This document shows, one piece after another, positions 28,840-36,366 of a DNA stretch of 64,000 nt. Within the stretch, counting starts at the first letter, position 1, and the number at the start of each line of letters is the position of its first letter. The position numbers and the translations under genes are program-made. The stretch is from Chitinophagales bacterium. Its GTDB lineage: Bacteria; Bacteroidota; Bacteroidia; Chitinophagales; Saprospiraceae. Under the pieces are notes generated by a model that worked only from the letters and a program-made list of their open reading frames with translations, had not been told where the DNA came from and did not search any database. The DNA is taken from assembly GCA_022360175.1 (NCBI GenBank), contig JAKSDI010000025.1, positions 45,514 to 109,513 of the forward strand. Reading direction: 5' to 3'.

Positions 28840-29731
28840 TATTAATAGGTAATTTGGTTCTTAATCGGGCTAATTCATCTATCACCATTTCCCGGCCATA
28901 ACGAGCTATTGCCTGTGGCAGGATTTCATAAGTTATAATCTCTAGATTAGGGCATTTAGGAATGACTGTATTGGCAAGTTCTAATGTACTATTAGCCACT
29001 GTTCCAGAATGTATGTCCAATTGAAAACCTTTGTGCTGAACACCTCCAGCCAAGTGGATCTCTTTTACTGCATCTAGATTAAGAGTTTCTAAAAAATGAT
29101 CTATATCAAATTGATAATTGATCGCATCACATTCTATATTGTACAGGTCAAGTATTAGTTCGCAACCTGTTTCATCGACTAGAATGTTTAGGAATTCAGC
29201 ATCTGAATAAGAAGGTTCGTAATCTGGGATAAGGTGAACGATATTTTCCAAAAGAAATGGAAGTTCAATTCGCTTCATAATTGATTGAATCCTTTGAATA
29301 AGGATTTCAAGCATTTCATCTGTGCGAGGCACTGCCAGCATGGTATTAAGAGCCATGCCATCTATAGTCGTATAGCCTAGATGTTCACTGTGCCATTTTA
29401 GAGGAACTAATTTCATTAGTTCTTCTAATAGCTCTAGATATGCTTCAGAGTATCCTTCAAACGATCCAATTGAAAGGCCAACACCATGCGCAACAATGCT
29501 TTTTTGCGAAGCAGCAGCTTCCAATGAATTAATGATTTCAGGATGTAGTCTGGTTTGTCCATTTTTATAAATGGCAATACTGTCTGGAGTTACTTCCAGG
29601 GCATCAACAAAGGGCATGACCCCTGCCAAAAGGAGGGGATCATGCGCATCATATGTCGTACAAAACGAAATACAATGGTTCTGTTGCTGACAAGGAATCT
29701 TTTTTAAAGTTGTCATAGAACCTACATTCAT
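28808..29731 (-). CDS. DUF692 (MNIO) family iron enzyme, probable peptide-modifying oxidase
   Basis: 307 residues from ATG 29731. In-frame ATGs at 29743 and 29716 are alternatives; 29731 lies one base after the stop of the peptide gene. TIM-barrel family of MbnB and TglH, which use two or three iron atoms to rebuild Cys residues in peptides. Family blocks seen: VDALEVTPDS (42-51), HGVGLSIGS (82-90), WHSEHLGY (113-120), LLENIVHLI (160-168), DLYNIECDAIN (195-205), IHLAGG (225-230) and DIHSGTV (239-245). The AGG replaces the AGH common in the family, which could alter one metal ligand. The short peptide gene upstream supplies a candidate substrate with a CxxC core. Confidence 0.85.
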   Translation of the reverse strand: MNVGSMTTLKKIPCQQQNHCISFCTTYDAHDPLLLAGVMPFVDALEVTPDSIAIYKNGQTRLHPEIINSLEAAASQKSIVAHGVGLSIGSFEGYSEAYLELLEELMKLVPLKWHSEHLGYTTIDGMALNTMLAVPRTDEMLEILIQRIQSIMKRIELPFLLENIVHLIPDYEPSYSDAEFLNILVDETGCELILDLYNIECDAINYQFDIDHFLETLNLDAVKEIHLAGGVQHKGFQLDIHSGTVANSTLELANTVIPKCPNLEIITYEILPQAIARYGREMVIDELARLRTKLPINNESESLSTKH

Positions 29732-29732
29732 T

Positions 29733-29993
29733 TTATACACCATATTGTTCAACTGCAGCAATTCCTTCAAATCCTCTGAAGGCATCCATAAGAGGTGTAG
29801 AATGGCGAAGATATATGTCCAGGCCATTTAAACCACATGGGGTACATCCATGCATTTCAAAAATTTTGTCTAGTGCAGCATGTACCTGATCTGCTTTAAC
29901 ATTGCGATCAACTGTTAATTGGATACCACCTGGGCGTAGTCTGCCTACAGGCTGAAGCTTGGACTGATTTGCATTTGCAATTTCCTTTGCCAT
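29733..29993 (-). CDS. Candidate RiPP precursor peptide with HGCTPCG core, substrate of the DUF692 enzyme
   Basis: 86 residues with no signal peptide. The only two Cys are C50 and C53 in HGCTPCGLNG. An N-terminal leader-like part (about 1-47) has a RLRPGGIQLTVDRN segment and a helix (KADQVHAALDKIFEM); a 33-residue tail follows the core (LRHSTPLMDAFRGFEGIAAVEQYGV). The stop codon is one base upstream of the favoured DUF692 ATG, a classic coupling of precursor and enzyme. I do not recognise the peptide family. It is not the Cys-rich, signal-bearing DUF2282 type of bufferin operons. That the Cys pair is the modified site is inference. Confidence 0.75.
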   Translation of the reverse strand: MAKEIANANQSKLQPVGRLRPGGIQLTVDRNVKADQVHAALDKIFEMHGCTPCGLNGLDIYLRHSTPLMDAFRGFEGIAAVEQYGV

Positions 29994-30114
29994 GATTCAA
30001 TGATTTTGAGGTTAAAAAATGATTTTTAGGGTTATACAGGGAATATAAATATTGTACTTGCTATTATGACAGGGCTGTATGTATATCTATAGAGGGTACC
30101 GAAGTCAAGTTCGA

Positions 30115-30459
30115 TTATTCTTCTAATTCAGTTTTTTTACTCTCCGGTTTACGAGAATCATTATACTGCATTTCGACTAAAGCGGTATCTACTTCATCAA
30201 TGATGATATAGTAGGTAGATATGATTTGAAGGCAATCGCTTTTCTCAACTGTTGTATAGCGTGAATTATTGACATGTGCAGTATTCGCATTTTCAATAAC
30301 TATAAAATTCGCATTTTTTATAAAGGCAGTATCCACTTCGTCAATGATGATAGACGAACCCTTATTTTTACAAGGCTGATCACCCTGACTTGAAGTGCAT
30401 TGTATCAAAATGGTAGCTATGAATAGTAGCCAAAAGGTTTTATAAGAGATGATTTTCAT
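30115..30459 (-). CDS. Small lipoprotein with internal IIIDEVDTA repeat
   Basis: 114 residues: a lipoprotein signal (LIQCTSSQG, Cys21) and a short exported body of beta-prone repeats. YIIIDEVDTA occurs near 36-45 and again near 84-93, with a related NFIVIENANTAHV between them, as in a small beta-solenoid. The repeats are visible in DNA too (near 30181 and 30326). A charged tail ends the protein. No family recognised. It lies 121 bases upstream of the DUF692 peptide gene on the same strand; a role with that operon is possible but not shown. Confidence 0.6.
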   Translation of the reverse strand: MKIISYKTFWLLFIATILIQCTSSQGDQPCKNKGSSIIIDEVDTAFIKNANFIVIENANTAHVNNSRYTTVEKSDCLQIISTYYIIIDEVDTALVEMQYNDSRKPESKKTELEE

Positions 30460-30539
30460 GTTTAGAATATTAGGATTAATTAAAATTTCTTTTCACAGGT
30501 TTCGACCAACATTTTTGACCGTAATGATGGAGGCTCAAC

Positions 30540-30767
30540 TAATGCTCTGTTAATTGTGAAAAGCCGAGTGCTGTCAGAGTAATGATTTCGGAGAAATCAC
30601 ATCTTTTTTGCCTAGGTAAAAAAGCTTTCGACTTCGGATGAAGTCGCACAAATAACAGAATATGCGACTTCATCCGAAGTCGAAATTTCCATCATAATCC
30701 TTTTCAACAAACTTCCGACTTCTCCGAAGTCTTTACCCGTCTTTTCAGTGTTAACAAAGCACTATTT
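30540..30767. repeat. MITE-like palindromic element, family B, copy 1
   Basis: About 228 bp with near-complementary ends (AATGCTCTGTT and AACAAAGCACTA) and a centre built of GACTTCGGATGAAGTCG-type palindromes. It is largely the same sequence as 54050-54262 in the opposite orientation, with shared blocks such as GATTTCGGAGAAAT, GCGACTTCATCCGAAGTCG and CTTCCGACTTCTCCGAAGTC. It is non-coding and fills the centre of the 470-base gap between the lipoprotein gene and the helical-repeat gene. Confidence 0.82.
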
Positions 30768-30929
30768 CTGAATAGTTTTCTGTGATGATATATGCTGCAA
30801 GTTATTCCAAAAAATAATCAAAAGGAAAGTAAAAAAATGAAAAAAACAAGCTTCTAAATGAAGATGTTTTTTATATTTAATATTGATAGTCAATGTTTTA
30901 AAGTGATATTTTTGAGATTTGAATTATAA

Positions 30930-32390
30930 ATGAAAAAATCAAACTCTCTTTTTCTATTAGTGAAATCTCTGAATTCTTCTGAAAAAAGATACTTCAAGGG
31001 TTTTACAAAAGGGCTTCACCCCAAGGAGAAATTGGATTATCATCAGCTTTTTGATGTGTTAAGCTCCTATGCTGAGAAAACAGAAAATTATAATGAAAAA
31101 GAACTACTCCGGAAATTAGGAGGAGATTGGAATCTAAAGAAATTGTCGGCTGCTAAAAACTATCTTTATCGATCTATTTTAAGGGCTATAAGGTATTATC
31201 ACTCTGAAAAAAGGCCTCGTTTGAAATTGAAAGAATGGATGATAGACATCGATCTTTTATACGAAAAAGGACTTAAAGCGGAAGCGCTACGGTATATAAA
31301 GAAAGCTAAGAAACTTGCAGGACGCTTTGATTATAATCTTGAATACCTGGACTTATTGTTATTGGAAAGACGCATTCAGCGACAGTATAGACGGAAGAAA
31401 ACTATAGACACTTTACAAAAACTTCAGGAAGATAGTCGGGTTAAGCTGAGTCACTTGCAAAATCAATTTCATATACTGGGTTTATACGAATCCGTGTTTA
31501 TGTATATTCGAAACCAGGGCCTTGCTCCTCATTCTCTCGATCAATTAAAGGAACAGCTTGGGCAATTGTTAGAGCAAGGTACAGGCAATCTTGATGATTT
31601 GTCCTTTGAAGAAAGAATATATTATCATTTGACTTATTCAATGTATTATTTGCTAACGCAAGAGGGGGATTATCGGCTACATCACTTAAGTCAATTACTA
31701 AATTACTTTGAACAAAATTTTCACTTGTTAGACGATTTTCAATACCAGGAACGCTACTTAAGCTGCTTGAATAACTATATCAATCATTGCTATTTGTATC
31801 AATCAGGTGAAGAATTGATGGAGCAAATTGAACAACTGGAAAAACTATCGCCAAAGGGATATAGTATGCAAATCCAGCTTCATCAATACCTTTATTATGC
31901 CAAAATGCTGTACTTTTTTAAGCAAAAAAAATTTGCTGCAATAGCAGAATTAGGAGCGGATATTGAAGAACTTCTCGAGAAGCATAATACACAAATCAAT
32001 CTGAAGCGTAGGATGACTTTTCATATTAATCTCGCTTCTGCTTATTTATTGGAGCAGCAGTACTCTAAAGCTCAGGATCAAATTAATCTAATTATTAATG
32101 AACCCAAGTTTGAAATAAGCAGAGATATACAGATGTTGAGCCGCATTTTCCAGATTATCCTATTTTATAGTCAGGGAAATATGGATTCGGCAGAGTATGA
32201 GGTTTTTAAAGCCATCCGTTATCTAAAGCTGTATAGAAATAATAATAGAATAGAAAAGAGGATTATAAATGCTCTTAAAAAAGCTATTCAAGAGGACAAG
32301 CCTTCGGTTCTACTAGAACTATATCGTTTTCTGAAAGAAGAAAAAAGCTATGAAGAAATAATGTTCTGGTTAGAAAGGGAGGTACTTTAA
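30930..32390 (+). CDS. Helical-repeat (TPR-like) protein of unknown function
   Basis: 486 residues, no signal peptide or membrane span, extremely rich in Leu, Lys, Tyr and Gln. The N-terminus has a conserved-looking LVKSLNSSEKRYFKGFTKG followed by YHQLFDVLSSY and a charged helix set. From about residue 100 onward it reads as consecutive amphipathic helix pairs of TPR type (for example LAGRFDYNLEYLDLLLLERR, AKMLYFFKQKKFAAIAELGA). Proteins of this pattern occur in Saprospira-like genomes without an assigned function. It is not part of an operon: the upstream gap holds a palindromic element and the next gene is convergent. Confidence 0.7.
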   Translation: MKKSNSLFLLVKSLNSSEKRYFKGFTKGLHPKEKLDYHQLFDVLSSYAEKTENYNEKELLRKLGGDWNLKKLSAAKNYLYRSILRAIRYYHSEKRPRLKLKEWMIDIDLLYEKGLKAEALRYIKKAKKLAGRFDYNLEYLDLLLLERRIQRQYRRKKTIDTLQKLQEDSRVKLSHLQNQFHILGLYESVFMYIRNQGLAPHSLDQLKEQLGQLLEQGTGNLDDLSFEERIYYHLTYSMYYLLTQEGDYRLHHLSQLLNYFEQNFHLLDDFQYQERYLSCLNNYINHCYLYQSGEELMEQIEQLEKLSPKGYSMQIQLHQYLYYAKMLYFFKQKKFAAIAELGADIEELLEKHNTQINLKRRMTFHINLASAYLLEQQYSKAQDQINLIINEPKFEISRDIQMLSRIFQIILFYSQGNMDSAEYEVFKAIRYLKLYRNNNRIEKRIINALKKAIQEDKPSVLLELYRFLKEEKSYEEIMFWLEREVL

Positions 32391-32454
32391 ATTGGTAGTA
32401 TAACAAGATTGATTACTCCAAACGTCTTTCTTTAAGTAGATTTAGTGAGTGCTT

Positions 32455-32949
32455 TTATGTCCTGATATATAGATCTGACACTAACTTTAGATTTGTTTCA
32501 TCATTCATTTCCACAAAATAATCCAGTTGCCATTTTTGAGTTTTTACCGCTTGTTTGCTACTGGTGGTGTCCCATGATGGATAGACTCGGAAGCCTCTTT
32601 TTCCTTCTTTTTTGCTAGTTGAGATTATTCCTTTATTAATGAGGGTTGATTTTGGTATTACAAACTGACCAAGTTTATCATCCTTGCAAACATTGATAAC
32701 ATAAAAATCAAAAGAATCATTTTCATTTAGAGGCTCTGTAATTCCGCTTTGATTTCGTTTCCAAAAGGTCACAAATTGTCCAATTTTCTTTGGGGTTATT
32801 TTAGCATTTCTGCTGATGATATTAAGTCCGTTAAGTTTGAATCGACAAGCATTGTATTCTTTACTTTCAAGTTCTTCTCTAAATTCAGAAACACGAAGAT
32901 CGCATTTGTCATAAATTTGATTTATTATATCCTTAAATACATGATCCAT
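32455..32949 (-). CDS. mepB: MepB family protein
   Basis: 164 residues matching MepB: YNACRFKLNGLNIISRNAKITPKKIGQFVTFWKRN, FDFYVINVCKDDKLGQFVIPKSTLINKGIIS, and GKRGFRVYPSWDTTSSKQAVKTQKWQLDYF. The name comes from the staphylococcal mepRAB locus (regulator, MATE efflux pump, MepB), but MepB itself has no known activity and occurs widely as a solitary gene, as here. It is cytoplasmic, with no signal. One end of a TTAAGTAAG palindromic element lies 22 bases before its ATG. Its 3' neighbour is the convergent helical-repeat gene. Confidence 0.85.
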   Translation of the reverse strand: MDHVFKDIINQIYDKCDLRVSEFREELESKEYNACRFKLNGLNIISRNAKITPKKIGQFVTFWKRNQSGITEPLNENDSFDFYVINVCKDDKLGQFVIPKSTLINKGIISTSKKEGKRGFRVYPSWDTTSSKQAVKTQKWQLDYFVEMNDETNLKLVSDLYIRT

Positions 32950-32970
32950 TCCTTTCTCTTTGATTTTTTT

Positions 32971-32993
32971 ACCTAATTATGCTCTCTTACTTA
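32971..32993. repeat. Single end of a TTAAGTAAG-family palindromic element
   Basis: These 23 bases are identical to 55343-55365, the right terminus of the intact element at 55201-55365. The rest of the element is missing, so this is a truncated remnant or solo end. Confidence 0.65.
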
Positions 32994-33008
32994 AAAAACA
33001 GAAATATC

Positions 33009-33044
33009 TGCAACAATTTCAAATTTGAATGGTCTAATGCAATT
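33009..33044 (+). promoter_or_regulatory. Copy of the ECF promoter motif, antisense to the nuclease gene
   Basis: TGCAAC (33009-33014), 17 bases, then GTCTAA (33032 onward). It matches 34705-34740 at 33 of 36 bases, more than a promoter alone would require. It points rightward into the 3' end of the minus-strand nuclease gene with no plus-strand gene ahead, so it looks like a duplicated or stranded promoter. Confidence 0.6.
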
Positions 33045-33075
33045 CTAAATTAATGACAGTTGTATTCAAAGAATG

Positions 33076-34026
33076 TTACTTCTTAAGCAGCAATTTCCCA
33101 ATAATTGGCTTGTGGTTGGATAGAGTCCAGGTAGATTCGTCACCTAAGCAAAGGCTATAACTATTTAAGGTTTTTTTACTAAACAATATATGATCGATTA
33201 AAACACCCATCCAGGCAGTTTCCTCATGACCAATTGATCCATAATGTTCTACATTGAATTGGCATGGATTAGACTCTTCTAATAAGGCGTTTGAAAATCC
33301 ATTCTCTTCAAAAGGAGTGAGTACATAACTCCAGTGCACATCATTATAATCACCAAGTAGGATTACAGGATTTCTTTGTTCAAGTGCAATCTGAATTAAG
33401 TGATTTGACTGATTTATTTTTTCTTCCCTTTCTGCTCTACTTGCAAAGTGAAGTCCAAGGATATTAAGGTTGTTCTGATCATTTAATTTAATAGTGGTAT
33501 TCAAAACAGATCTTCTCAGATATCTGCCTTGTTGAAGGCTTACAATGTTTTCTGTTTCATTTATTGTGAATTTAGTTAAAAGAGCATGCCCTCTGGCTCC
33601 TCTTGTTAATATATTATATCCTGTGATTATTTCACTATAATCAGCATAGGCAAAGTTCATTTTAAGAGCATTTGCTAAATATTGTGCTTGATTTTCCACA
33701 AAAGTGTGATCCGCATTATGACCAACTTCCTGTAAAGCAATAATATCCGGATTTATTTCTTTTATAGCGTTGACCATCTGATCAAAGTGGGAAGGAGTAC
33801 CACCTACATCATTTCCATTAAATGCATTTTGATCATTTCTAAACCCCATCTGAATGTTCCAAGACATTACTACTAAAGTATCATCGATAGAAAAATCTCT
33901 TGGAGCAAAGCTGTTTTCATAAATACTGATTAATTCTTTTTCTTTTTCGAATATGCTTAAATCTGAGCATGATGAGAAAAAGATAATAATGAGGAAGTGC
34001 AGAAAAATATCTTTCGTAAACTCCAT
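33076..34026 (-). CDS. Lipoprotein endonuclease/exonuclease/phosphatase family hydrolase
   Basis: 316 residues with a lipobox (FSSC, Cys20). The EEP fold motifs are in order: SWNIQMGF, DIIALQEVG, LNILGLHFASRAE, VILLGDYNDVHWS and the terminal LSNHKPIIGKL in place of the usual SDHxP. It is a metal-dependent phosphoesterase outside the inner membrane; the substrate (nucleic acid, sphingomyelin or another phosphodiester) cannot be read from motifs. Its ATG overlaps the stop of the upstream barrel gene by one base (TAATG), so the pair is one operon. The pair lies between two near-identical 36-bp repeats. Confidence 0.85.
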   Translation of the reverse strand: MEFTKDIFLHFLIIIFFSSCSDLSIFEKEKELISIYENSFAPRDFSIDDTLVVMSWNIQMGFRNDQNAFNGNDVGGTPSHFDQMVNAIKEINPDIIALQEVGHNADHTFVENQAQYLANALKMNFAYADYSEIITGYNILTRGARGHALLTKFTINETENIVSLQQGRYLRRSVLNTTIKLNDQNNLNILGLHFASRAEREEKINQSNHLIQIALEQRNPVILLGDYNDVHWSYVLTPFEENGFSNALLEESNPCQFNVEHYGSIGHEETAWMGVLIDHILFSKKTLNSYSLCLGDESTWTLSNHKPIIGKLLLKK

Positions 34027-34541
34027 TATATTTTGTATTTCATTCCTAGTTTGAACAAACCTGCTGTATCAAAATGATTGCGATTTTTGATGTTATTTTG
34101 ATTAAATGACCTGTGCTCATAGGTTGCTCCTAATCCAAAATAATTGAAAAGAAAAAAATTTGGGCTTAACTTCAAATCAAAACCATAACCTCCAACAAGG
34201 TGTAAATATTTTATATCTATATTGTCTTGATCTGAAGAGAAATTGAATAACGTGAATTGAATATCTGATGCTATAAAAAAGTTAATTATTTTGTTTTCAT
34301 GAGGATACAAAAGTACATTAGTCGTTAGTCCTCCTCCTTTAATATTTAGGGAATGATGTCTTCCATATAAAACCCCTAATCCTATCTCGAAGTTTTTATT
34401 GAGAGTTTTACTAAAGCCAATGTCTGCAAAGTATGCCTTGGTTGTACTTAGGCCACTCACCCTAATTGAGTTTTGACTATTCAATAATGTATATCCTGAT
34501 AGGTAAAAAATAATTAGTAAGAAATATTTTCTGATTATCAT
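34026..34541 (-). CDS. Small outer-membrane beta-barrel-like protein
   Basis: 171 residues from ATG 34541, which starts a signal peptide (MIIRKYFLLIIFYLSGYTLLNSQ); the longer frame adds nine residues before it. The mature protein alternates short amphipathic strands with Gly/Asn turns (NFEIGLGVLYGRHHSLNIKGGG, HLVGGYGFDLKLSPNFFLFNYFGLGATYEHRSF) and ends LFKLGMKYKI, an outer-membrane barrel terminus with alternating hydrophobics. No named family. It is translationally coupled to the nuclease gene downstream (1-base overlap). Confidence 0.65.
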   Translation of the reverse strand: MIIRKYFLLIIFYLSGYTLLNSQNSIRVSGLSTTKAYFADIGFSKTLNKNFEIGLGVLYGRHHSLNIKGGGLTTNVLLYPHENKIINFFIASDIQFTLFNFSSDQDNIDIKYLHLVGGYGFDLKLSPNFFLFNYFGLGATYEHRSFNQNNIKNRNHFDTAGLFKLGMKYKI

Positions 34542-34704
34542 GACACAGTATTTACCATTACTACCCAAAACAAGATAATCAAAACAAAGCTTGGATTAAT
34601 AAAACTAGCTACGTATTTAAATAGGGTATCCCAAACTTGTCGGATAATAGGCTAATTTTTATTCTAACTTAAAAGCCCTAATCAACTAACAAAATACTTC
34701 GATT

Positions 34705-34740
34705 TGCAACAATTTTGAATTCGAATGGTCTAATGCAATT
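34705..34740 (+). promoter_or_regulatory. ECF-type promoter of the sigma factor gene (autoregulation)
   Basis: TGCAAC (34705-34710), 17-base spacer, GTCTAA (34728-34733). The AAC...GTC pattern is typical of ECF sigma promoters. Placed here it would start transcripts near 34740, making ATG 34751 the first start codon of the sigma gene. Confidence 0.65.
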
Positions 34741-34750
34741 ATTAGACTTT

Positions 34751-35344
34751 ATGATACGAGAAGAACTAACAGATAAAGAGTTGATTAATAAAATATTAGA
34801 GGGAGATACTCGAATATTTGAAATTGTCATTTCCAAAACTCAGCATCTAGTCCTTAGCATCGTTTATAAAATGATAAAAAACCCTGAGGATCGTAAAGAT
34901 ATTACCCAGGAGGTATACTTAAAAGCCTACAATAAACTTGCAAGCTTTAAGTTCAACGCTAAACTTTCAACATGGATTGGTACGATCACTTATAACACTT
35001 GTTTAAATTATCTCGCCAGAAAAAAGATCCCCATTTTAAATGTTACGGACGAAGAAGAAAATGAATCCTGGGAATTGATAGAAAGGCAGTTTTTAATGGA
35101 TAAAAGTCAGCCGGAAATAAACCTCTTTAAAAAAGAACGCTCGAAAATAATTTCATCAGAAATAGACAAACTTTCTCCTCTTTATAAAACGATTCTGTCC
35201 TTGTACCATAAACAAGAACTAAGTTATAAGGAAATAACGACAATTACTGGTTTGCCGGAAGGCACTGTAAAGAGCTATTTGTACAGGGCTAGAAAGCAAT
35301 TGAGGATGAATCTCCTTGCGAGTTATAAAAAAGAAGATTTATGA
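34751..35344 (+). CDS. ECF-family RNA polymerase sigma factor
   Basis: 197 residues from ATG 34751. In-frame ATGs at 34715 and 34733 lie inside the probable promoter. Region 2 reads IFEIVISKTQHLVLSIVYKMIKNPEDRKDITQEVYLKAYNKLASFKFNAKLSTWIGTITYNTCLNYL, and region 4 is LSPLYKTILSLYHKQELSYKEITTITGLPEGTVKSYLYRARKQLR, a complete two-domain ECF sigma. The anti-sigma gene overlaps its end by four bases (ATGA). Three copies of the same promoter motif nearby suggest a small local regulon. The inducing signal is unknown. Confidence 0.93.
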   Translation: MIREELTDKELINKILEGDTRIFEIVISKTQHLVLSIVYKMIKNPEDRKDITQEVYLKAYNKLASFKFNAKLSTWIGTITYNTCLNYLARKKIPILNVTDEEENESWELIERQFLMDKSQPEINLFKKERSKIISSEIDKLSPLYKTILSLYHKQELSYKEITTITGLPEGTVKSYLYRARKQLRMNLLASYKKEDL

Positions 35345-35787
35345 AAGATATTCATGCAAGTGATATAGACATACAAAAATTTGCATTTGATCAACAGGAG
35401 TGCCAACCGGAAGTTATCAAGCACATCCTCTCTTGTGAGGAGTGCAATGAAAGAGTACAATCCTACCTAGCACTTTCTTCTTTTATTAAAGATCAAGCCG
35501 AACCAACTCTTGATTATAATCTATCGCACTTAGTCTTGGGTCAATTGCCTTCAACTAAAGAAGCCGAAACCAGCTATCCTTACTTGATTAACTTTATAAT
35601 GTTAGCGATAGTAAGTTGCCTTGCTTTGGTGCTGTTTTTATTTAGAGGAACAATTGGATATCTGTTGAGCAGTACGCAGGCCTATCAAAATTATTTTATC
35701 ATAAGTATTATAGCTTTTATCTCTACAGCTCTTGTTTTAGACCAGTTTAGAGCTTTCTATCAAAAGGTCAATTTATTGACCCCCTAA
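35341..35787 (+). CDS. Membrane anti-sigma factor (zinc-binding type)
   Basis: 148 residues. The N-terminal cytoplasmic part has HILSCEECNERV (His-x3-Cys-x2-Cys), the zinc-binding anti-sigma signature. Two transmembrane helices follow (about 82-104 and 115-135), ending in a short cytoplasmic tail. It should hold the ECF sigma factor at the membrane until a signal arrives. The ATG overlaps the sigma stop by four bases, so they are made together. The periplasmic loop between the helices is very short, so sensing probably relies on a partner. Confidence 0.82.
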   Translation: MKDIHASDIDIQKFAFDQQECQPEVIKHILSCEECNERVQSYLALSSFIKDQAEPTLDYNLSHLVLGQLPSTKEAETSYPYLINFIMLAIVSCLALVLFLFRGTIGYLLSSTQAYQNYFIISIIAFISTALVLDQFRAFYQKVNLLTP

Positions 35788-35804
35788 TTTATGTACCGTC
35801 ATTT

Positions 35805-35834
35805 TGCAACATAATTGTAAAGAAACGGTCTAAC
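35805..35834 (+). promoter_or_regulatory. ECF-type promoter of the membrane protein gene
   Basis: TGCAAC (35805-35810), 17 bases, GTCTAA (35828-35833), the same boxes and spacing as at 34705 but with an unrelated spacer. The ATG of the next gene is 25 bases on. Confidence 0.65.
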
Positions 35835-35858
35835 CAAGCATGAACAAAAAATTGAAAA

Positions 35859-36227
35859 ATGGATTCAACTCATTTTACTAACCTTGATCCAGATGTTTAT
35901 AAAGCAATTGCGCTGTTTTTTTTACTCATTTTAATTGCGCGGTTTTTGCTGTCGATGCTAAAAAAACTGTTAGATCATAAATTGAAAAATAAGATCATTG
36001 AAAAAGGAATGTCAGAAGAGCTTGCTGGTTTTCTTTTACAAACAGAAGACAGCAACGAAAAAAACAATAGTATAAAGTGGTTTTTGATCTTACTATCAAC
36101 GGGAATTGGCTTATTGATAACTGAAAGCTTTCTTCCGCTTGGAATTCACTCTATCGCAATTGTAGCAATTAGCATCTCTCTGGGGTTTTTGGCATACTCT
36201 TTTTATTTAAAGACCTCAGGTCAATAA
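35859..36227 (+). CDS. Small membrane protein in the ECF operon (DUF6249-like)
   Basis: 122 residues. One transmembrane helix near 14-33 is followed by a basic amphipathic stretch (LKKLLDHKLKNKIIEKGMSEELAGFLLQ), then two more helices (about 72-90 and 95-115). The layout, including the basic HKLKNKIIEKG linker, resembles DUF6249 proteins, which are often encoded beside ECF sigma factors in Bacteroidota; this assignment is from memory of the pattern. It has its own copy of the ECF promoter motif, so it is probably a member of that sigma factor's regulon. Function unknown. Confidence 0.65.
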   Translation: MDSTHFTNLDPDVYKAIALFFLLILIARFLLSMLKKLLDHKLKNKIIEKGMSEELAGFLLQTEDSNEKNNSIKWFLILLSTGIGLLITESFLPLGIHSIAIVAISISLGFLAYSFYLKTSGQ

Positions 36228-36366
36228 ACAAAGCCTTTTAATTGACTTATTTCACTTACAACTAAGCTTTTCATAAAATCTTAAGACTGAACTAAAGAAG
36301 GGTTTCGCCTATGGATCCCCTGGGCTACCTATGTCTATTATTAATCATTACTAAAACCAAACTATC

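Noticed and set aside
28306..29993. Classifying the DUF692 operon as a bufferin (copper-binding) operon
   Set aside because: The peptide lacks the signal and multiple Cys of that type; only the gene order agrees.
33009..33044. Working promoter for the nuclease gene
   Set aside because: It points rightward while the nuclease gene is read leftward; no plus-strand gene follows.
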